This document shows, one piece after another, positions 8,206 through 16,894 of a stretch of 64,000 nt of DNA. The stretch covers positions 6,138,001 to 6,202,000 of the forward strand of contig NZ_CP059165.1 in the NCBI RefSeq assembly GCF_013466425.1. Reading direction: 5' to 3'. This DNA is from Mycobacterium vicinigordonae. Its GTDB lineage: Bacteria > Actinomycetota > Actinomycetes > Mycobacteriales > Mycobacteriaceae. The stretch's first letter is position 1; each line of letters begins with the position of its first letter. A program made the translations under genes and the position numbers. Below the pieces are notes generated by a model that saw only the letters and a list, made by a program, of their open reading frames with translations, was not told where the DNA came from and did not search any database.

Positions 8206-9671
8206 ACCGTCACCGCCGCAGGCTTTTTGGCGAACAGCAGGCCCTCGTCGCCGATCTTGCCGCGCCGGATCAGGTGGATGTCGCGCAGGTAGTTCTGGTT
8301 GAGACGCCACGGGGTCCGCGAGCCCTGCTTGGGCAACTCGTCGAGAGAACGCAGCACGTATCCGGGTGTGAATTCCATGAACGGCCGCTCTTCGACATCG
8401 GCGGCCGGCTCGTCCACGACAACGGTTTCGTATCCGTGGTCATCCATGTAATTGATCAGGCGACAAGCGAATTCCGACACCAGATCGGCTTTGAGGGTCC
8501 ACGACGCGTTGGTATAGCCGACGGTGTAGATCATGTTGGGCAGTCCGGACAGCATCATGCCCTTATACGCCGTCGTCTTGGTCAGGTCCACCGGTTGGCC
8601 GTCGATGCTTGTGGTCGCGCCGCCGAATAGCTGCAGGTTCAAACCCGTTGCGGTGACGATGATATCGGCCGGCAATTCGGTGCCCGAGTTCAGCCGGATA
8701 CCGGTCGCGGTGAATCTGTCGATGGTGTCGGTCACCACATCGGCCTTCCCGTGCCTGATGGCTCGGAAGAGGTCACCGTTGGGCACCAGGCAGAGTCGCT
8801 GGTCCCACGGGCTGTAGTGCGGTCCGAAATGCTTTCGCACGTCGTAGCCTTCGGGTAGCTGACGCTGCGCCCACCCCATCAGGATCTTGCGCATCCGGCG
8901 TGGCCACTTTTTGCACGCACCGTACATCGCTGCCTGCCGGATCACGTTCTTCCAACGCGTCGCGGTGTAGGCCGCCCGGTCAGGGAGGGCACGGTTGAGC
9001 CGCTCGGCGATCGAGTCGCGTTGCGGCTGCGACACGATGTAGGTGGGCGAGCGCTGCAACATCGTGACATGATTCGCGCCCGAATTCGCCAGCGCGGGAA
9101 CAAGAGTGACGGCGGTGGCGCCACTGCCGATCACGACGATGTTCTTGCCCTGGTAGTCGAGATCCTCCGGCCAGTGCTGGGGGTGGATGAGCGGCCCGGC
9201 GAAATCTTCGGAGCCGTTGAACCTCGGTGTATAGCCTTGCTCGTAGTTGTAATAGCCGCTGCACAGGAACAGGAAGGAGCAGGTGAGCGTGCTCGGTGTG
9301 CCGTCGTTGTCGACCTGCAGAGTCCAGCGTCGCTCGGCGGTCGACCAGTCCGCACCGGTGACGTTCTGGCGGTACCGGACGTGCTTGTCGATGCCGTACA
9401 TGGCGGCAGTGCTCTTGACGTAGTCCAGGATCGGCTCGCCGTCGGCGATGGCCTGCCGTTCGGTCCATGGGCGGAACCGGAAGCCGAGGGTGTACATGTC
9501 GGAGTCGGAACGGATGCCAGGGTAACGAAACAGGTCCCATGTCCCGCCCATGTCGGCGCGCTTCTCCAAAATGGCGTAGCTCTTGGTCGGGCAGCGGTCC
9601 TGTAGATGCCAGGCTGCGCTAACCCCCGAGATGCCGGCGCCCACGATCACAACGTCCAGGTGCTCAGTCAT
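8202..9671 (-). CDS. ethA: Baeyer-Villiger monooxygenase EthA
   Basis: FAD- and NADPH-dependent monooxygenase that oxidises ketones and activates thioamide prodrugs such as ethionamide. The 489-residue product has the N-terminal FAD Rossmann motif VGAGISG near residue 10, the BVMO fingerprint F-x-G-x-x-x-H-x-x-x-W-P ([12 protein letters not shown], about residues 155-166), and the second nucleotide motif VIGSGATA just after it. Length equals M. tuberculosis EthA. It diverges from ethR, with the duplicated EthR operator between them. Confidence 0.96.
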   Translation of the reverse strand: MTEHLDVVIVGAGISGVSAAWHLQDRCPTKSYAILEKRADMGGTWDLFRYPGIRSDSDMYTLGFRFRPWTERQAIADGEPILDYVKSTAAMYGIDKHVRYRQNVTGADWSTAERRWTLQVDNDGTPSTLTCSFLFLCSGYYNYEQGYTPRFNGSEDFAGPLIHPQHWPEDLDYQGKNIVVIGSGATAVTLVPALANSGANHVTMLQRSPTYIVSQPQRDSIAERLNRALPDRAAYTATRWKNVIRQAAMYGACKKWPRRMRKILMGWAQRQLPEGYDVRKHFGPHYSPWDQRLCLVPNGDLFRAIRHGKADVVTDTIDRFTATGIRLNSGTELPADIIVTATGLNLQLFGGATTSIDGQPVDLTKTTAYKGMMLSGLPNMIYTVGYTNASWTLKADLVSEFACRLINYMDDHGYETVVVDEPAADVEERPFMEFTPGYVLRSLDELPKQGSRTPWRLNQNYLRDIHLIRRGKIGDEGLLFAKKPAAVTV

Positions 9672-9675
9672 GCAA

Positions 9676-9811
9676 CCACGCTATCAACGGTGTGTCGAGT
9701 GGGTCAACGAAGTGTCGAGTCCTTCACGCAGGCGCGCGTCGGCACTACCCAGCCAGGAGCCGCAATGCCGGCTGAGGCACTGTCGACATCCTGTCGACAT
9801 TCTCAACGCGG
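9676..9811. promoter_or_regulatory. EthR operator, present as two separated copies
   Basis: The stretch 9676-9719 (CCACGCTATCAACG... with GTCGAG and GTCAACGAAGTGTCGAG repeats) closely follows the M. tuberculosis EthR operator next to ethA. A second cluster, 9780-9811, holds GTCGACATCCTGTCGACA followed by TCTCAACG next to ethR. The two are separated by about 60 bases, whereas the M. tuberculosis ethA-ethR interval, as I recall it, is only about 75 bases in total. EthR dimers bind such repeats cooperatively. Confidence 0.7.
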
Positions 9812-9825
9812 TGTAGTCTGCCGTG

Positions 9826-10473
9826 ATGGCTTCCTCCACCGCGAGTCGCAGCCCACTGCCGCGCGGCAGGCGCAGCGCCCGGCCATCCGGCGACGAGCGC
9901 GAACTCGCCATCCTGACCACCGCCGAGCGCTTACTGGAAGACCGGTCGCTGGCCGACGTCTCCGTCGACGACCTGGCCAAGGGTGCCGGCATCTCGCGCC
10001 CAACCTTCTACTTTTACTTCCCCTCCAAGGAGGCGGTGCTGCTCACCCTGCTGGACCGGGTGGTCAACGAGGCAGACTCCGCGCTGCAGGGCTTGGCCGA
10101 GAACCTGGCCGAAGGCGGTGCGACCAGGTGGCGCACGGCCCTCAACGTCTTCTTCGAGACATTCGGGTCCCACAAGGCGGTGACCCGCGCCAGCATGTCG
10201 GCTCGGGAGACCGGTCATGAGCTGCGTGAACTCTGGTCGAACTTTATGCAGAAGTGGATCACCTTCACCGCGTTGGGAATCGACGCCGAGCGCAGCCGTG
10301 GAGCGGCCCCGCAGACCTTACCCAGTTTGGAGCTGGCGACCGCACTGAACCTAATGAACGAACGCGCGCTGTTTGCCTCATTTACCGCCGAGCAGCCGTC
10401 GGTTCCCGAGGCGCGCGTCCTGGACACCCTGGTGCACATCTGGGTGAGCAGCATCTACGGGCAGACGCGGTAG
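9826..10473 (+). CDS. ethR: TetR-family repressor EthR
   Basis: Represses ethA and itself. The helix-turn-helix is at about residues 40-65 (SVDDLAKGAGISRPTFYFYF), and the ligand-binding C-terminal domain retains the long hydrophobic channel residues of the family (WRTALNVFFETFGSHKAVTRA). ATG 9826 gives 215 residues and best matches the M. tuberculosis N-terminus ending in LPRGRR; GTG 9823 immediately before it is also possible. The next gene, a DinB polymerase, begins about 30 bases downstream. Confidence 0.95.
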   Translation: MASSTASRSPLPRGRRSARPSGDERELAILTTAERLLEDRSLADVSVDDLAKGAGISRPTFYFYFPSKEAVLLTLLDRVVNEADSALQGLAENLAEGGATRWRTALNVFFETFGSHKAVTRASMSARETGHELRELWSNFMQKWITFTALGIDAERSRGAAPQTLPSLELATALNLMNERALFASFTAEQPSVPEARVLDTLVHIWVSSIYGQTR

Positions 10474-10502
10474 CTGTCGTACCCGCATGCGAACATCTGT
10501 TC

Positions 10503-11696
10503 GTGCGCGGTGAGGCCTCGATCCTGCACGCGGATCTGGATTCGTTCTATGCCTCCGTCGAACAGCGCGACGACCCCGGACTGCGGGGCCGTCCGGTCAT
10601 CGTCGGTGGCGGGGTAGTGCTGGCCGCCAGCTACGAGGCCAAAGCCTACGGCGTACGCACCGCGATGGGCGGGAGCCAGGCGAGGCGACTGTGCCCACAG
10701 GCGGTGGTAGTGCCGCCGCGCATGCGGGCCTACTCCAAGGCCAGCGACGCCGTCTTCGAGGTGTTCCGGGACTGCACTCCACTTGTGGAACCGCTGTCGG
10801 TGGACGAAGCCTTCCTCGACGTCCGCGGGCTGGGCCGGGTGTCCGGCACGCCGGTGCAGGTCGCCGCGCAACTGCGTGCCGAAGTGCGCAGGCGGGTCGG
10901 CCTGCCGATCACCGTCGGCGTCGCACGGACCAAGTTTCTGGCCAAGGTGGCCAGCCAAGAGGCGAAGCCGGACGGGCTGCTGTTGGTCCCACCGGACGGC
11001 GAGCTGGCCTTCTTGCACCCGCTGCCGGTGCGCCGGCTGTGGGGCGTGGGGGCGGTGACGGCCGAGAAGCTAGGTGCGCACGGCATCACCACGGTCGCAC
11101 AGGTCGCCGAGCTGACGGAATCGATGCTCGGCTCGATGGTCGGTCATGCGATGGGCCATCAGCTGTACGCACTGTCGCGCAACATCGACCACCGACGGGT
11201 GAACACCGGGGTGCGGAGACGATCGGTCGGCGCCCAGCGAGCACTCGGCCGCGCCGGTGGCACCATGTCGCCCGCCGAACTCGACGCGGTGGTGATCAAC
11301 CTGATCGACCGGATTACCGGACGGATGCGCGCCGCTGGGCGCACCGGTCGCACTGTGGTGCTGCGATTGCGGTTCGACGACTTCACCCGGGCTACCAGGT
11401 CCCAGACGATGCCGTGGGCCACGTCGTCGACGCAGCCGATCCTGGCCGCGGCCCGACGGCTAGTCGCGGCCGGGGCGGCGTTGATCGCCGAAAAGGGGCT
11501 CACCCTAATCGGATTCGCGGTATCAGGTATCGACCGCAGCGGCGCACAACAACTGACATTTCCATTCGACGGAGAATCGCGCGCGGTTGATGCCGCCATA
11601 GACGAGGTTCACCGTCGCTATGGGAAGTCCGCGCTCACCCGCGCGGTGCTGGTCGGCCGTGACCCGGGGCTGGAGATGCCGCACCTACCCGACTGA
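10503..11696 (+). CDS. dinB: Y-family DNA polymerase IV (DinB3-type)
   Basis: Translesion DNA polymerase of 397 residues. The palm-domain catalytic acids are visible in ILHADLDSFYASVEQ (near the N-terminus) and LSVDEAFLDV (about 40 percent along), with the VGVARTKFLAKVAS segment between them and the little-finger domain after. QLTFPF near the C-terminus resembles a beta-clamp binding motif. M. tuberculosis has two DinB proteins elsewhere and none at this site; M. smegmatis, as I recall, has a third DinB next to ethR, which fits. GTG 10503 is chosen because the conserved N-terminus begins there; the frame is open far upstream through ethR. No strong Shine-Dalgarno is seen. Confidence 0.9.
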   Translation: MRGEASILHADLDSFYASVEQRDDPGLRGRPVIVGGGVVLAASYEAKAYGVRTAMGGSQARRLCPQAVVVPPRMRAYSKASDAVFEVFRDCTPLVEPLSVDEAFLDVRGLGRVSGTPVQVAAQLRAEVRRRVGLPITVGVARTKFLAKVASQEAKPDGLLLVPPDGELAFLHPLPVRRLWGVGAVTAEKLGAHGITTVAQVAELTESMLGSMVGHAMGHQLYALSRNIDHRRVNTGVRRRSVGAQRALGRAGGTMSPAELDAVVINLIDRITGRMRAAGRTGRTVVLRLRFDDFTRATRSQTMPWATSSTQPILAAARRLVAAGAALIAEKGLTLIGFAVSGIDRSGAQQLTFPFDGESRAVDAAIDEVHRRYGKSALTRAVLVGRDPGLEMPHLPD

Positions 11697-11749
11697 CAAA
11701 GCACCGCGAAGCACTCGCCGCCCAAGCCTTGCCAACACGGGCAAAATTA

Positions 11750-11764
11750 TGACAGTATCTCCTA
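11750..11764 (+). promoter_or_regulatory. Candidate operator shared with the 32994 site
   Basis: TGACAGTATCTCCTA, 110 bases upstream of the SDR gene at 11874. In gene-oriented reading it matches TGATAGTGTCTCCTA upstream of the LLM gene at 32951 in 13 of 15 positions, both differences being transitions. Confidence 0.45.
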
Positions 11765-11873
11765 GTATGAAGCGTCTTTCAGAAGCAGACAACTCGACTT
11801 GGGGCCGGTCATCGGGCGCCGAGACACTCTTGGCCCCTGCGAAATTGGGCGTTCTGGAGATCGGGGCGGGCGC

Positions 11874-12728
11874 ATGACCGCCACGGCTTCCCCGCTACCC
11901 GGCCGGCAGCCGCGGCTCAGCGGCAAGGTTGCGATCGTCACTGGCTCGACACGAGGGCTCGGTGCCACCATCGCAGCTCAACTTGCCGAAGATGGCGCGC
12001 GGGTCGCGATCACCGGCCGGTCGGCCGACACCGGCAACCAGGTGGTGGCCGCGATCCAGGCGAACGGAGGTGAGGCTCTTTGGGTCCCACTTGATGTCAC
12101 GAACGAATCGAGCGTGATCGACGCGGTCGCAACCATCGATCGTCATTGGGGCCGGCTGGATGTGGTGGTGAACAACGCTGCGGCCACCGACGCCATCGAG
12201 CAGGGCGGCGACGGGCGGTGCGAAGAGCTTGAACTCGCGGCATTCGACCGCATCATCCAAGTCGGGGTGCACGGCGCGTTCTTGGTGACCAAACACTGCA
12301 TCCCGTTGCTCCGACGATCGGGCGGAGGGTCGGTCGTCAATATCTCCTCAGTAGCGGGAGCCGCGGGTGTGCCCCACATGTGCGCCTACTCCGCGTCCAA
12401 GGGGGCTCTCGACGCCATGACTCGCCAATGGGCCCAAGACCTGGGCGGCGACGCCATCCGGGCGAACTCCATCACCGTGGGCTTCATGGCTTCGGGCCCC
12501 GCTCAGGAAGCGATTCTCGAGCACCCGGTTCTCGGGCCGATGTTCGAGTCCGCAACTCTGTTGCGCCGTCGTGGTAGCGCCGCAGATGTGGCGAATGCCG
12601 CCGCTTACCTAGCGTCTGCAGAGTCGGCGTTCGTTACCGGCACGAGGCTGGTTGTCGACGGCGGCGCGACGGCCCGATCAGGCTTCCCCGATGCCGACGC
12701 CGTGTTCTTGGCGTCGGCGGCGCCCTAA
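11874..12728 (+). CDS. Short-chain dehydrogenase/reductase
   Basis: NAD(P)-dependent oxidoreductase of 284 residues with a classical SDR fold: VAIVTGSTRGLG cofactor motif (about residues 20-31), VVVNNAA after strand 4, catalytic Ser in VNISSVAG and the catalytic pair YSASK. The C-terminal VTGTRLVVDGG is also typical. It is the first gene of the accessory island. ATG 11874 is chosen over an upstream in-frame start because homology begins there. The product probably oxidises a hydroxy group or reduces a keto group of an acyl-CoA or cyclic substrate; the substrate cannot be read from sequence. Confidence 0.85.
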   Translation: MTATASPLPGRQPRLSGKVAIVTGSTRGLGATIAAQLAEDGARVAITGRSADTGNQVVAAIQANGGEALWVPLDVTNESSVIDAVATIDRHWGRLDVVVNNAAATDAIEQGGDGRCEELELAAFDRIIQVGVHGAFLVTKHCIPLLRRSGGGSVVNISSVAGAAGVPHMCAYSASKGALDAMTRQWAQDLGGDAIRANSITVGFMASGPAQEAILEHPVLGPMFESATLLRRRGSAADVANAAAYLASAESAFVTGTRLVVDGGATARSGFPDADAVFLASAAP

Positions 12729-12774
12729 CTACCGTTCCCACCGGAGCTGCTAGCCGCGCCGGTGCCATCAATAC

Positions 12775-12832
12775 GACAGTTACTACTACTTACCAGTTAC
12801 AATTATATTCTTCTATCATCTATTTTTAGTTC
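12775..12832. other. AT-rich patch at the left part of the island
   Basis: A run rich in A and T (TTACTACTACTTACC, TTACAATTATATTC) in otherwise GC-rich DNA, between the SDR and alcohol dehydrogenase genes. It shares the order CTACTACT, then CC, G, then TTACAAT with the promoter region at 40841-40856, so it may hold an operator or promoter; it could also be an insertion scar. Confidence 0.4.
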
Positions 12833-12940
12833 GCGGCCTGCCCTTCGCCGTCGTCCATGACGCAACGGGCCTACCCATCGGCAAGTCGATGACGACCGCG
12901 AACGCAATACCAAAACCGACCCGGAAGGTGGGGAGAGCTG

Positions 12941-13984
12941 ATGCGTGCCTCAGTACTCAGGAACGGACGGATGCACTTCCGGGACGACGTGCCCGAACCT
13001 GTGCCGGGCCCCGGCCAGGTGCTGGTCGCAGTACGCGCATGCGGGATATGCGGTTCCGACCTGCATTTCGCGAGCCACGGCGCCGACGTGCTGTCCTTAA
13101 CTGAGCAGATGACGGGTGGTGCCGGCGACGGTGGTATGGGGATCGACTTGAAGGAGGGCATGGGAGTCGACCTCGATCGCGACATCTTCATGGGACACGA
13201 ATTCTGCACCGAGATCCTCGAAGCCGGACCCGACACCGACACCTATCGACCCGGAACTTTAGTCACTTCGATTCCGGTGCTGTTGTCGCCCAACGGCGTT
13301 GAGCCACTCGTGTACTCCAACGCCACGATCGGCGGCTACGCCGAGCGGATGCTGCTTTCGGCGCCGATGCTGCTGCCAATCCCCAACGGCCTGCCTCCCA
13401 CGCATGCCGCCCTGACCGACCCGATGGCCGTGGGATTGCATGCCGTCAACCGGTCCGGAATCGAGCGCGGCGAAACGGCGCTAGTACTGGGCTGCGGGTC
13501 GATAGGCATCGCCATCATCGCCGCACTGCGTGCACGCGGCATCGAAACGATCGCCTGCGCCGACTTTTCGCCGAAACGACGCGAGCTGGCCAGCGCCATG
13601 GGCGCACATCAGACGATCGACCCTGCACAAGGCTCACCATTCGACACGGTCGCGCCCGCAGTCGTCTTCGAGGCTGTCGGGGTACCCGGCATCATCGACG
13701 ATGTGATGCGCCGAGCAGCGCCGGGCAGCCGAATTGTCGTCGCCGGCGTGTGCCTCCAGCCCGACACGGTGCACCCATTTTTCGGCATCGCCAAGGAGAT
13801 CAGCCTGCACTTCAGCCTGGCCTACGACGCGGGTGAATTCGCGGAGTCGCTGCGCGCAATCGCCGAAGGCGAGATCGATGTCGCCCCGATGATCACCGGC
13901 GAGGTCGGACTCGACGGTCTCGGTACCGCTTTCGAGGACCTGGCCGATCCGGAGCAGCACTGCAAGATCATCGTCACTCCCTGA
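12941..13984 (+). CDS. Zinc-dependent medium-chain alcohol dehydrogenase
   Basis: MDR-superfamily oxidoreductase of 347 residues. The catalytic zinc ligands are recognisable (CGICGSDLH at about residues 35-43; GHEF near 86), followed by a Rossmann motif (LVLGCGSIGIA near 183). The usual four-cysteine structural zinc lobe is absent; its place is taken by a Gly/Met/Asp-rich insert (residues about 58-80) that looks unusual. GGGGAGAG precedes the ATG. Likely role: oxidation of an alcohol intermediate of the island pathway. It converges with the end of the Mce operon, stops being 15 bases apart. Confidence 0.85.
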   Translation: MRASVLRNGRMHFRDDVPEPVPGPGQVLVAVRACGICGSDLHFASHGADVLSLTEQMTGGAGDGGMGIDLKEGMGVDLDRDIFMGHEFCTEILEAGPDTDTYRPGTLVTSIPVLLSPNGVEPLVYSNATIGGYAERMLLSAPMLLPIPNGLPPTHAALTDPMAVGLHAVNRSGIERGETALVLGCGSIGIAIIAALRARGIETIACADFSPKRRELASAMGAHQTIDPAQGSPFDTVAPAVVFEAVGVPGIIDDVMRRAAPGSRIVVAGVCLQPDTVHPFFGIAKEISLHFSLAYDAGEFAESLRAIAEGEIDVAPMITGEVGLDGLGTAFEDLADPEQHCKIIVTP

Positions 13985-13999
13985 TCGCACCGACGGTAC

Positions 14000-14398
14000 T
14001 CAGGATCTGAAAGGCGTGCTCCCGTAGCATGCGGCATTGCCGACATCGAGGGTGTTCTCGCAGATGATCTTGGAGCGGTAATAGATTCGCACCGTGACCC
14101 ACTGACCGGGACGCCATGCCGGCAAAGCCGCGATGCTGCTGCGCCAGTCGGCGCGAACCTCCGCGCCGTCCGTGGAGGCGCTGTGGGCATCGATCACCGC
14201 CACGCTGGTTCGCCATGGCAGCGGCACGCCTTCCAGCACCTTGCGCTGAGAGTGGTCGAAGTATTCGACATTCGCATTCGCGATATCACGTGAGACAACC
14301 TCATACGTCACACTGTCGTCAGCGCGGGCGGCCGGGGCCGTCAGGAGAAGCGAGGCGCACATGATCGACGCGAGCGCCACGGGCCGCAGAGAGATCAT
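14000..14398 (-). CDS. MmpS-like exported protein, last gene of the Mce operon
   Basis: A 132-residue protein with a Sec signal peptide (hydrophobic core about residues 7-22, cleavage near ARADD). The mature part resembles the MmpS fold: VTYEV near its start, VEYFDHSQ, EGVPLPWR, and a final strand with IICENTLD. Classical MmpS proteins are membrane-anchored partners of MmpL lipid exporters; this one looks secreted and lies with Mce genes. ATG 14398 overlaps the stop of the upstream gene by 4 bases (ATGA), indicating coupling. The family assignment is by eye and tentative; export is more secure. Confidence 0.65.
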   Translation of the reverse strand: MISLRPVALASIMCASLLLTAPAARADDSVTYEVVSRDIANANVEYFDHSQRKVLEGVPLPWRTSVAVIDAHSASTDGAEVRADWRSSIAALPAWRPGQWVTVRIYYRSKIICENTLDVGNAACYGSTPFRS

Positions 14399-14853
14399 TT
14401 GTCGCCCGCCAATATCACTGTAATCAGCGTGTAGCCGTTGGTTTCGTTTTGCCGCACGCTGACCCCGAAATCTTTGTAGGAACAATCTGGAATGGTCTTA
14501 TAGCCTTCCAGCAGAACACCTTTCAAGGCATCGGCCGCATTCTTGTGCGAACCCTGCAGCCGGAACGCCTTGTTGCCGCCGTAGCCGAGATCCTTCAACC
14601 CGGGCAGTGGGTCGTCGATCGGGACATGCGTTGCGGCGTGGTTGATGTAGTCGTCGGTCGATCGATTGACGATGTCGGCCGCCTCTTCGACTATCGCGTT
14701 GTCGCGCAACGGTGGACATGACGTGCCCGCGCGCATGGACGCTACCGCGTCTTTCACCGTGGCGACCGAATCGGCGAACGCGGACGGTGCCGACAGATTC
14801 GCCCCCGACGCAAAGGTCAGGATCGCTGCTGCAATTTTGAGCGACGGGTGCAC
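14395..14853 (-). CDS. Exported protein, Mce operon (possibly CAP-like)
   Basis: A 152-residue protein with a signal peptide (residues 1 to about 28, cleavage near AFADS). The mature part has C-P-P-L-R, an Ala-rich helix, NRSTDDYINHAA, GLKDLGYGGNKAF and PDCSYKDFGVSV; two cysteines could form a disulphide. The spacing recalls secreted CAP/SCP-like proteins of mycobacteria but the fingerprint is incomplete. GTG 14853 has an excellent Shine-Dalgarno (GAGGAGG, four bases away). It sits between two other exported proteins downstream of mceF. Confidence 0.65.
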   Translation of the reverse strand: MHPSLKIAAAILTFASGANLSAPSAFADSVATVKDAVASMRAGTSCPPLRDNAIVEEAADIVNRSTDDYINHAATHVPIDDPLPGLKDLGYGGNKAFRLQGSHKNAADALKGVLLEGYKTIPDCSYKDFGVSVRQNETNGYTLITVILAGDK

Positions 14854-14916
14854 TTCACCTCCTCGGGTAATGCCCCGGTCAGGGGCGGCCGGCCGGCAGG
14901 GTTGATGGTCGAACTA

Positions 14917-15498
14917 TCAAGGCGGACAGGATCCGTAGGCGTTGCAAACATAGGAGCGCCGATCGTTCCAGCCTTTGAACCAAGTACCGGCCGGGGTGAT
15001 CAGGAACTTGAACTCACCGTGTCCGCAATACGTATTGCTGTCGGGCGTGATCGCACAGGTCGTAGAGTTGTAGCTAACGAAGCTGCGGCGTGGCAGGGTG
15101 CGCTCGGCTTGACCGGCAGGAAATTGCATGGCGGCGGTCCACCCATGGTGTACGGCACGATTGCCGTTGAACCACGCGATGTGCGTGTCGTCCGGCGGCG
15201 CCCCGGGGATGTCGCCGGCGCAGCCGAAGCCACCCCCGTCCCAGATACCGCAGTTTAGGCCGGAGGGTGTCAAAAACCAGACACCTCCGGGCAGGGAGAA
15301 TCCGTCCGGGTCCAATTGGTTGTACCACGCCGAGATGTACTCAATGTCCGGGAATGGAGCGACCGGCACGTCGGCGGGCGGGTCCGCGTGTACTGCAGTC
15401 TGGCAAGACAGCGTCGCTCCGATCGCCAAAGCAGTCGCCACCGCCAATTGCCGGATGCCGAGATAAATACGCACCTTCACACTCCGCCGGTCATCCAT
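14917..15498 (-). CDS. Exported protein of unknown function, Mce operon
   Basis: A 193-residue protein with a signal peptide (hydrophobic core LAVATALAIGATL, cleavage near VHADPP). The mature part contains six cysteines (SGLNCGIWDGGGFGC, STTCAIT, NTYCGHGEF, YVCNAYGSC) probably paired, and ends at YGSCPP. ATG 15498 begins 5 bases after the upstream stop; GTG codons a few residues later are alternatives. I do not recognise a family beyond that mycobacterial secreted proteins of this sort occur. Confidence 0.65.
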   Translation of the reverse strand: MDDRRSVKVRIYLGIRQLAVATALAIGATLSCQTAVHADPPADVPVAPFPDIEYISAWYNQLDPDGFSLPGGVWFLTPSGLNCGIWDGGGFGCAGDIPGAPPDDTHIAWFNGNRAVHHGWTAAMQFPAGQAERTLPRRSFVSYNSTTCAITPDSNTYCGHGEFKFLITPAGTWFKGWNDRRSYVCNAYGSCPP

Positions 15499-15503
15499 GT
15501 CTG

Positions 15504-16181
15504 TCACTGGCAGACATGGGAACGGTGGATCCTGCTGCCCCAGCGCAGGACTCGCTGCACCGATGGTCCGGTGAACCAGTCCGGCTGATGGCTCTTGATG
15601 CCGTCGCTGACGTTCGACAGGTGCTGCCACAGCAGGTAGAAGCTCTTGGCTTCGTAGAGCGGAAAATAGGCGTCGTCGGCGAAGTCTGAGGACTTGGTGA
15701 ACGCCTGTACCCGCGGCGCCAGGAAGGCCACCGACTGGTCGATGTTGGTGGTGACTATGTCCGCCTGCTGCTGCAGGTCACCGACGCTATAGTCCCAATC
15801 CGAACCGGCACCCGTTATCACGCCCGGCCCGTTCGGTGTGATGCGGTGTGCCTGCAACCCGTTGATTTGTCGGGTCAATTCTTCGTATTGCGCGTTGAAC
15901 CACTGGCACGCCTCGCGCTCGGCATTGATGTCCGCCTCGGTGACGCTTCCCCTCGTTTGGTCATACGGGAAGGGGAACTTCGGCACCCAGTTCGACGGAC
16001 CGGGCGTGATGACCGACAACGGCTGAGCCGGCCTGTCATAGGCGTCGTATTCAGCCGGGTCTGCCCGGGAAATCGGTCCCGTCAAGGTCGCCGAATAGGA
16101 CAACACAATTAGCGAGCAAACGAGCGCACGAAGTCGCCTGCGAATCGCGGATCGATTCGTTAGATTCCGGCACGTTGACAT
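15504..16181 (-). CDS. Exported protein of unknown function, Mce operon
   Basis: A 225-residue protein with a basic N-terminus and signal peptide (core LVCSLIVLSYSATL, cleavage near ISRADPA). The mature part is rich in aromatic residues and has a predicted helical section (INAEREACQWFNAQYEEL) and a second helix near SVAFLAPRVQAF. It starts 24 bases after the Mce-associated protein gene and ends 5 bases before the next exported-protein gene, so it belongs to the Mce transcript. No family recognised. Confidence 0.65.
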   Translation of the reverse strand: MSTCRNLTNRSAIRRRLRALVCSLIVLSYSATLTGPISRADPAEYDAYDRPAQPLSVITPGPSNWVPKFPFPYDQTRGSVTEADINAEREACQWFNAQYEELTRQINGLQAHRITPNGPGVITGAGSDWDYSVGDLQQQADIVTTNIDQSVAFLAPRVQAFTKSSDFADDAYFPLYEAKSFYLLWQHLSNVSDGIKSHQPDWFTGPSVQRVLRWGSRIHRSHVCQ

Positions 16182-16205
16182 TTCTCACCCAGTCCCGCCG
16201 GCGAC

Positions 16206-16850
16206 CTATTTCTTGCCCAGCGCGTCGCCGACGCCACCGATGTCGACAATCTGCCAGTCTTTGGTGCTATCGATCGTGACGCTGTAGGTCGCCGTGGACT
16301 GTAACGGTTCCGGAGCCTGCATGGTCTTGGTAAGCACGCTCACAAAAGAGTCGACGACGTACGTCCCACCGTTTACTGAACGCACCTTGGCCATGAGCGG
16401 ACGCGCCGTTGAATTCCATTGCAGGGGCACGAGAATCTGTTCCATCGATGTCGCGGCCTTGGTCAGTTTGTCCTTGAGCTCAGGGCTGGTACCGGCGACG
16501 AGTTTCGTCCTCCATGCAGGCAGGTCCTGAAAGTTCATTGCCGCCGCCTCGACCGCGTAGTCGAGTGCGACTTTCTCGGCGCGACTGATGCTTTCAGACC
16601 GACGGACCTGCTCCGCGAGCCGATGCTGCGCACCCATATAGGACCAAGTCAGCACGCCGATCACTCCAACAACAGCGACGATCGCCATAACGACCCCGAA
16701 GCCCCGCAGCGAAATCGTGAGCTGGCGCCTTGTGGGCTTCGAGGTACGCGGCGTGGGCTCGCTCTGCGCCTCGTCCTCTGTCGCCGTCTCGGCGGAATCC
16801 TCCTCGTCCCCAACCACATCCACAATATCGGGTTCTGCAGTTTCAATCAT
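16206..16850 (-). CDS. Mce-associated membrane protein
   Basis: A 214-residue protein with an acidic, disordered N-terminus (about residues 1-45), one transmembrane helix (VVMAIVAVVGVIGVLTW, about 53-70) and an extracytoplasmic domain. This is the layout of the Mas proteins encoded after mceF in mce1 (Rv0175-Rv0178), which stabilise the Mce complex. The end shows the common pattern of a conserved strand with DWQIVDIGGVG. It lies 44 bases after mceF on the same strand. Confidence 0.85.
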   Translation of the reverse strand: MIETAEPDIVDVVGDEEDSAETATEDEAQSEPTPRTSKPTRRQLTISLRGFGVVMAIVAVVGVIGVLTWSYMGAQHRLAEQVRRSESISRAEKVALDYAVEAAAMNFQDLPAWRTKLVAGTSPELKDKLTKAATSMEQILVPLQWNSTARPLMAKVRSVNGGTYVVDSFVSVLTKTMQAPEPLQSTATYSVTIDSTKDWQIVDIGGVGDALGKK

Positions 16851-16894
16851 CGCGTACCTTTCTGATTCGCGGTTCGGCCAGCCAGGCCGACTGG

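Noticed and set aside
11697..12940. tRNA or attachment site at the left island border
   Set aside because: I found no tRNA-like cloverleaf and no direct repeat matching the right border near 53.58 kb by eye; a computed repeat search would be needed to settle it.
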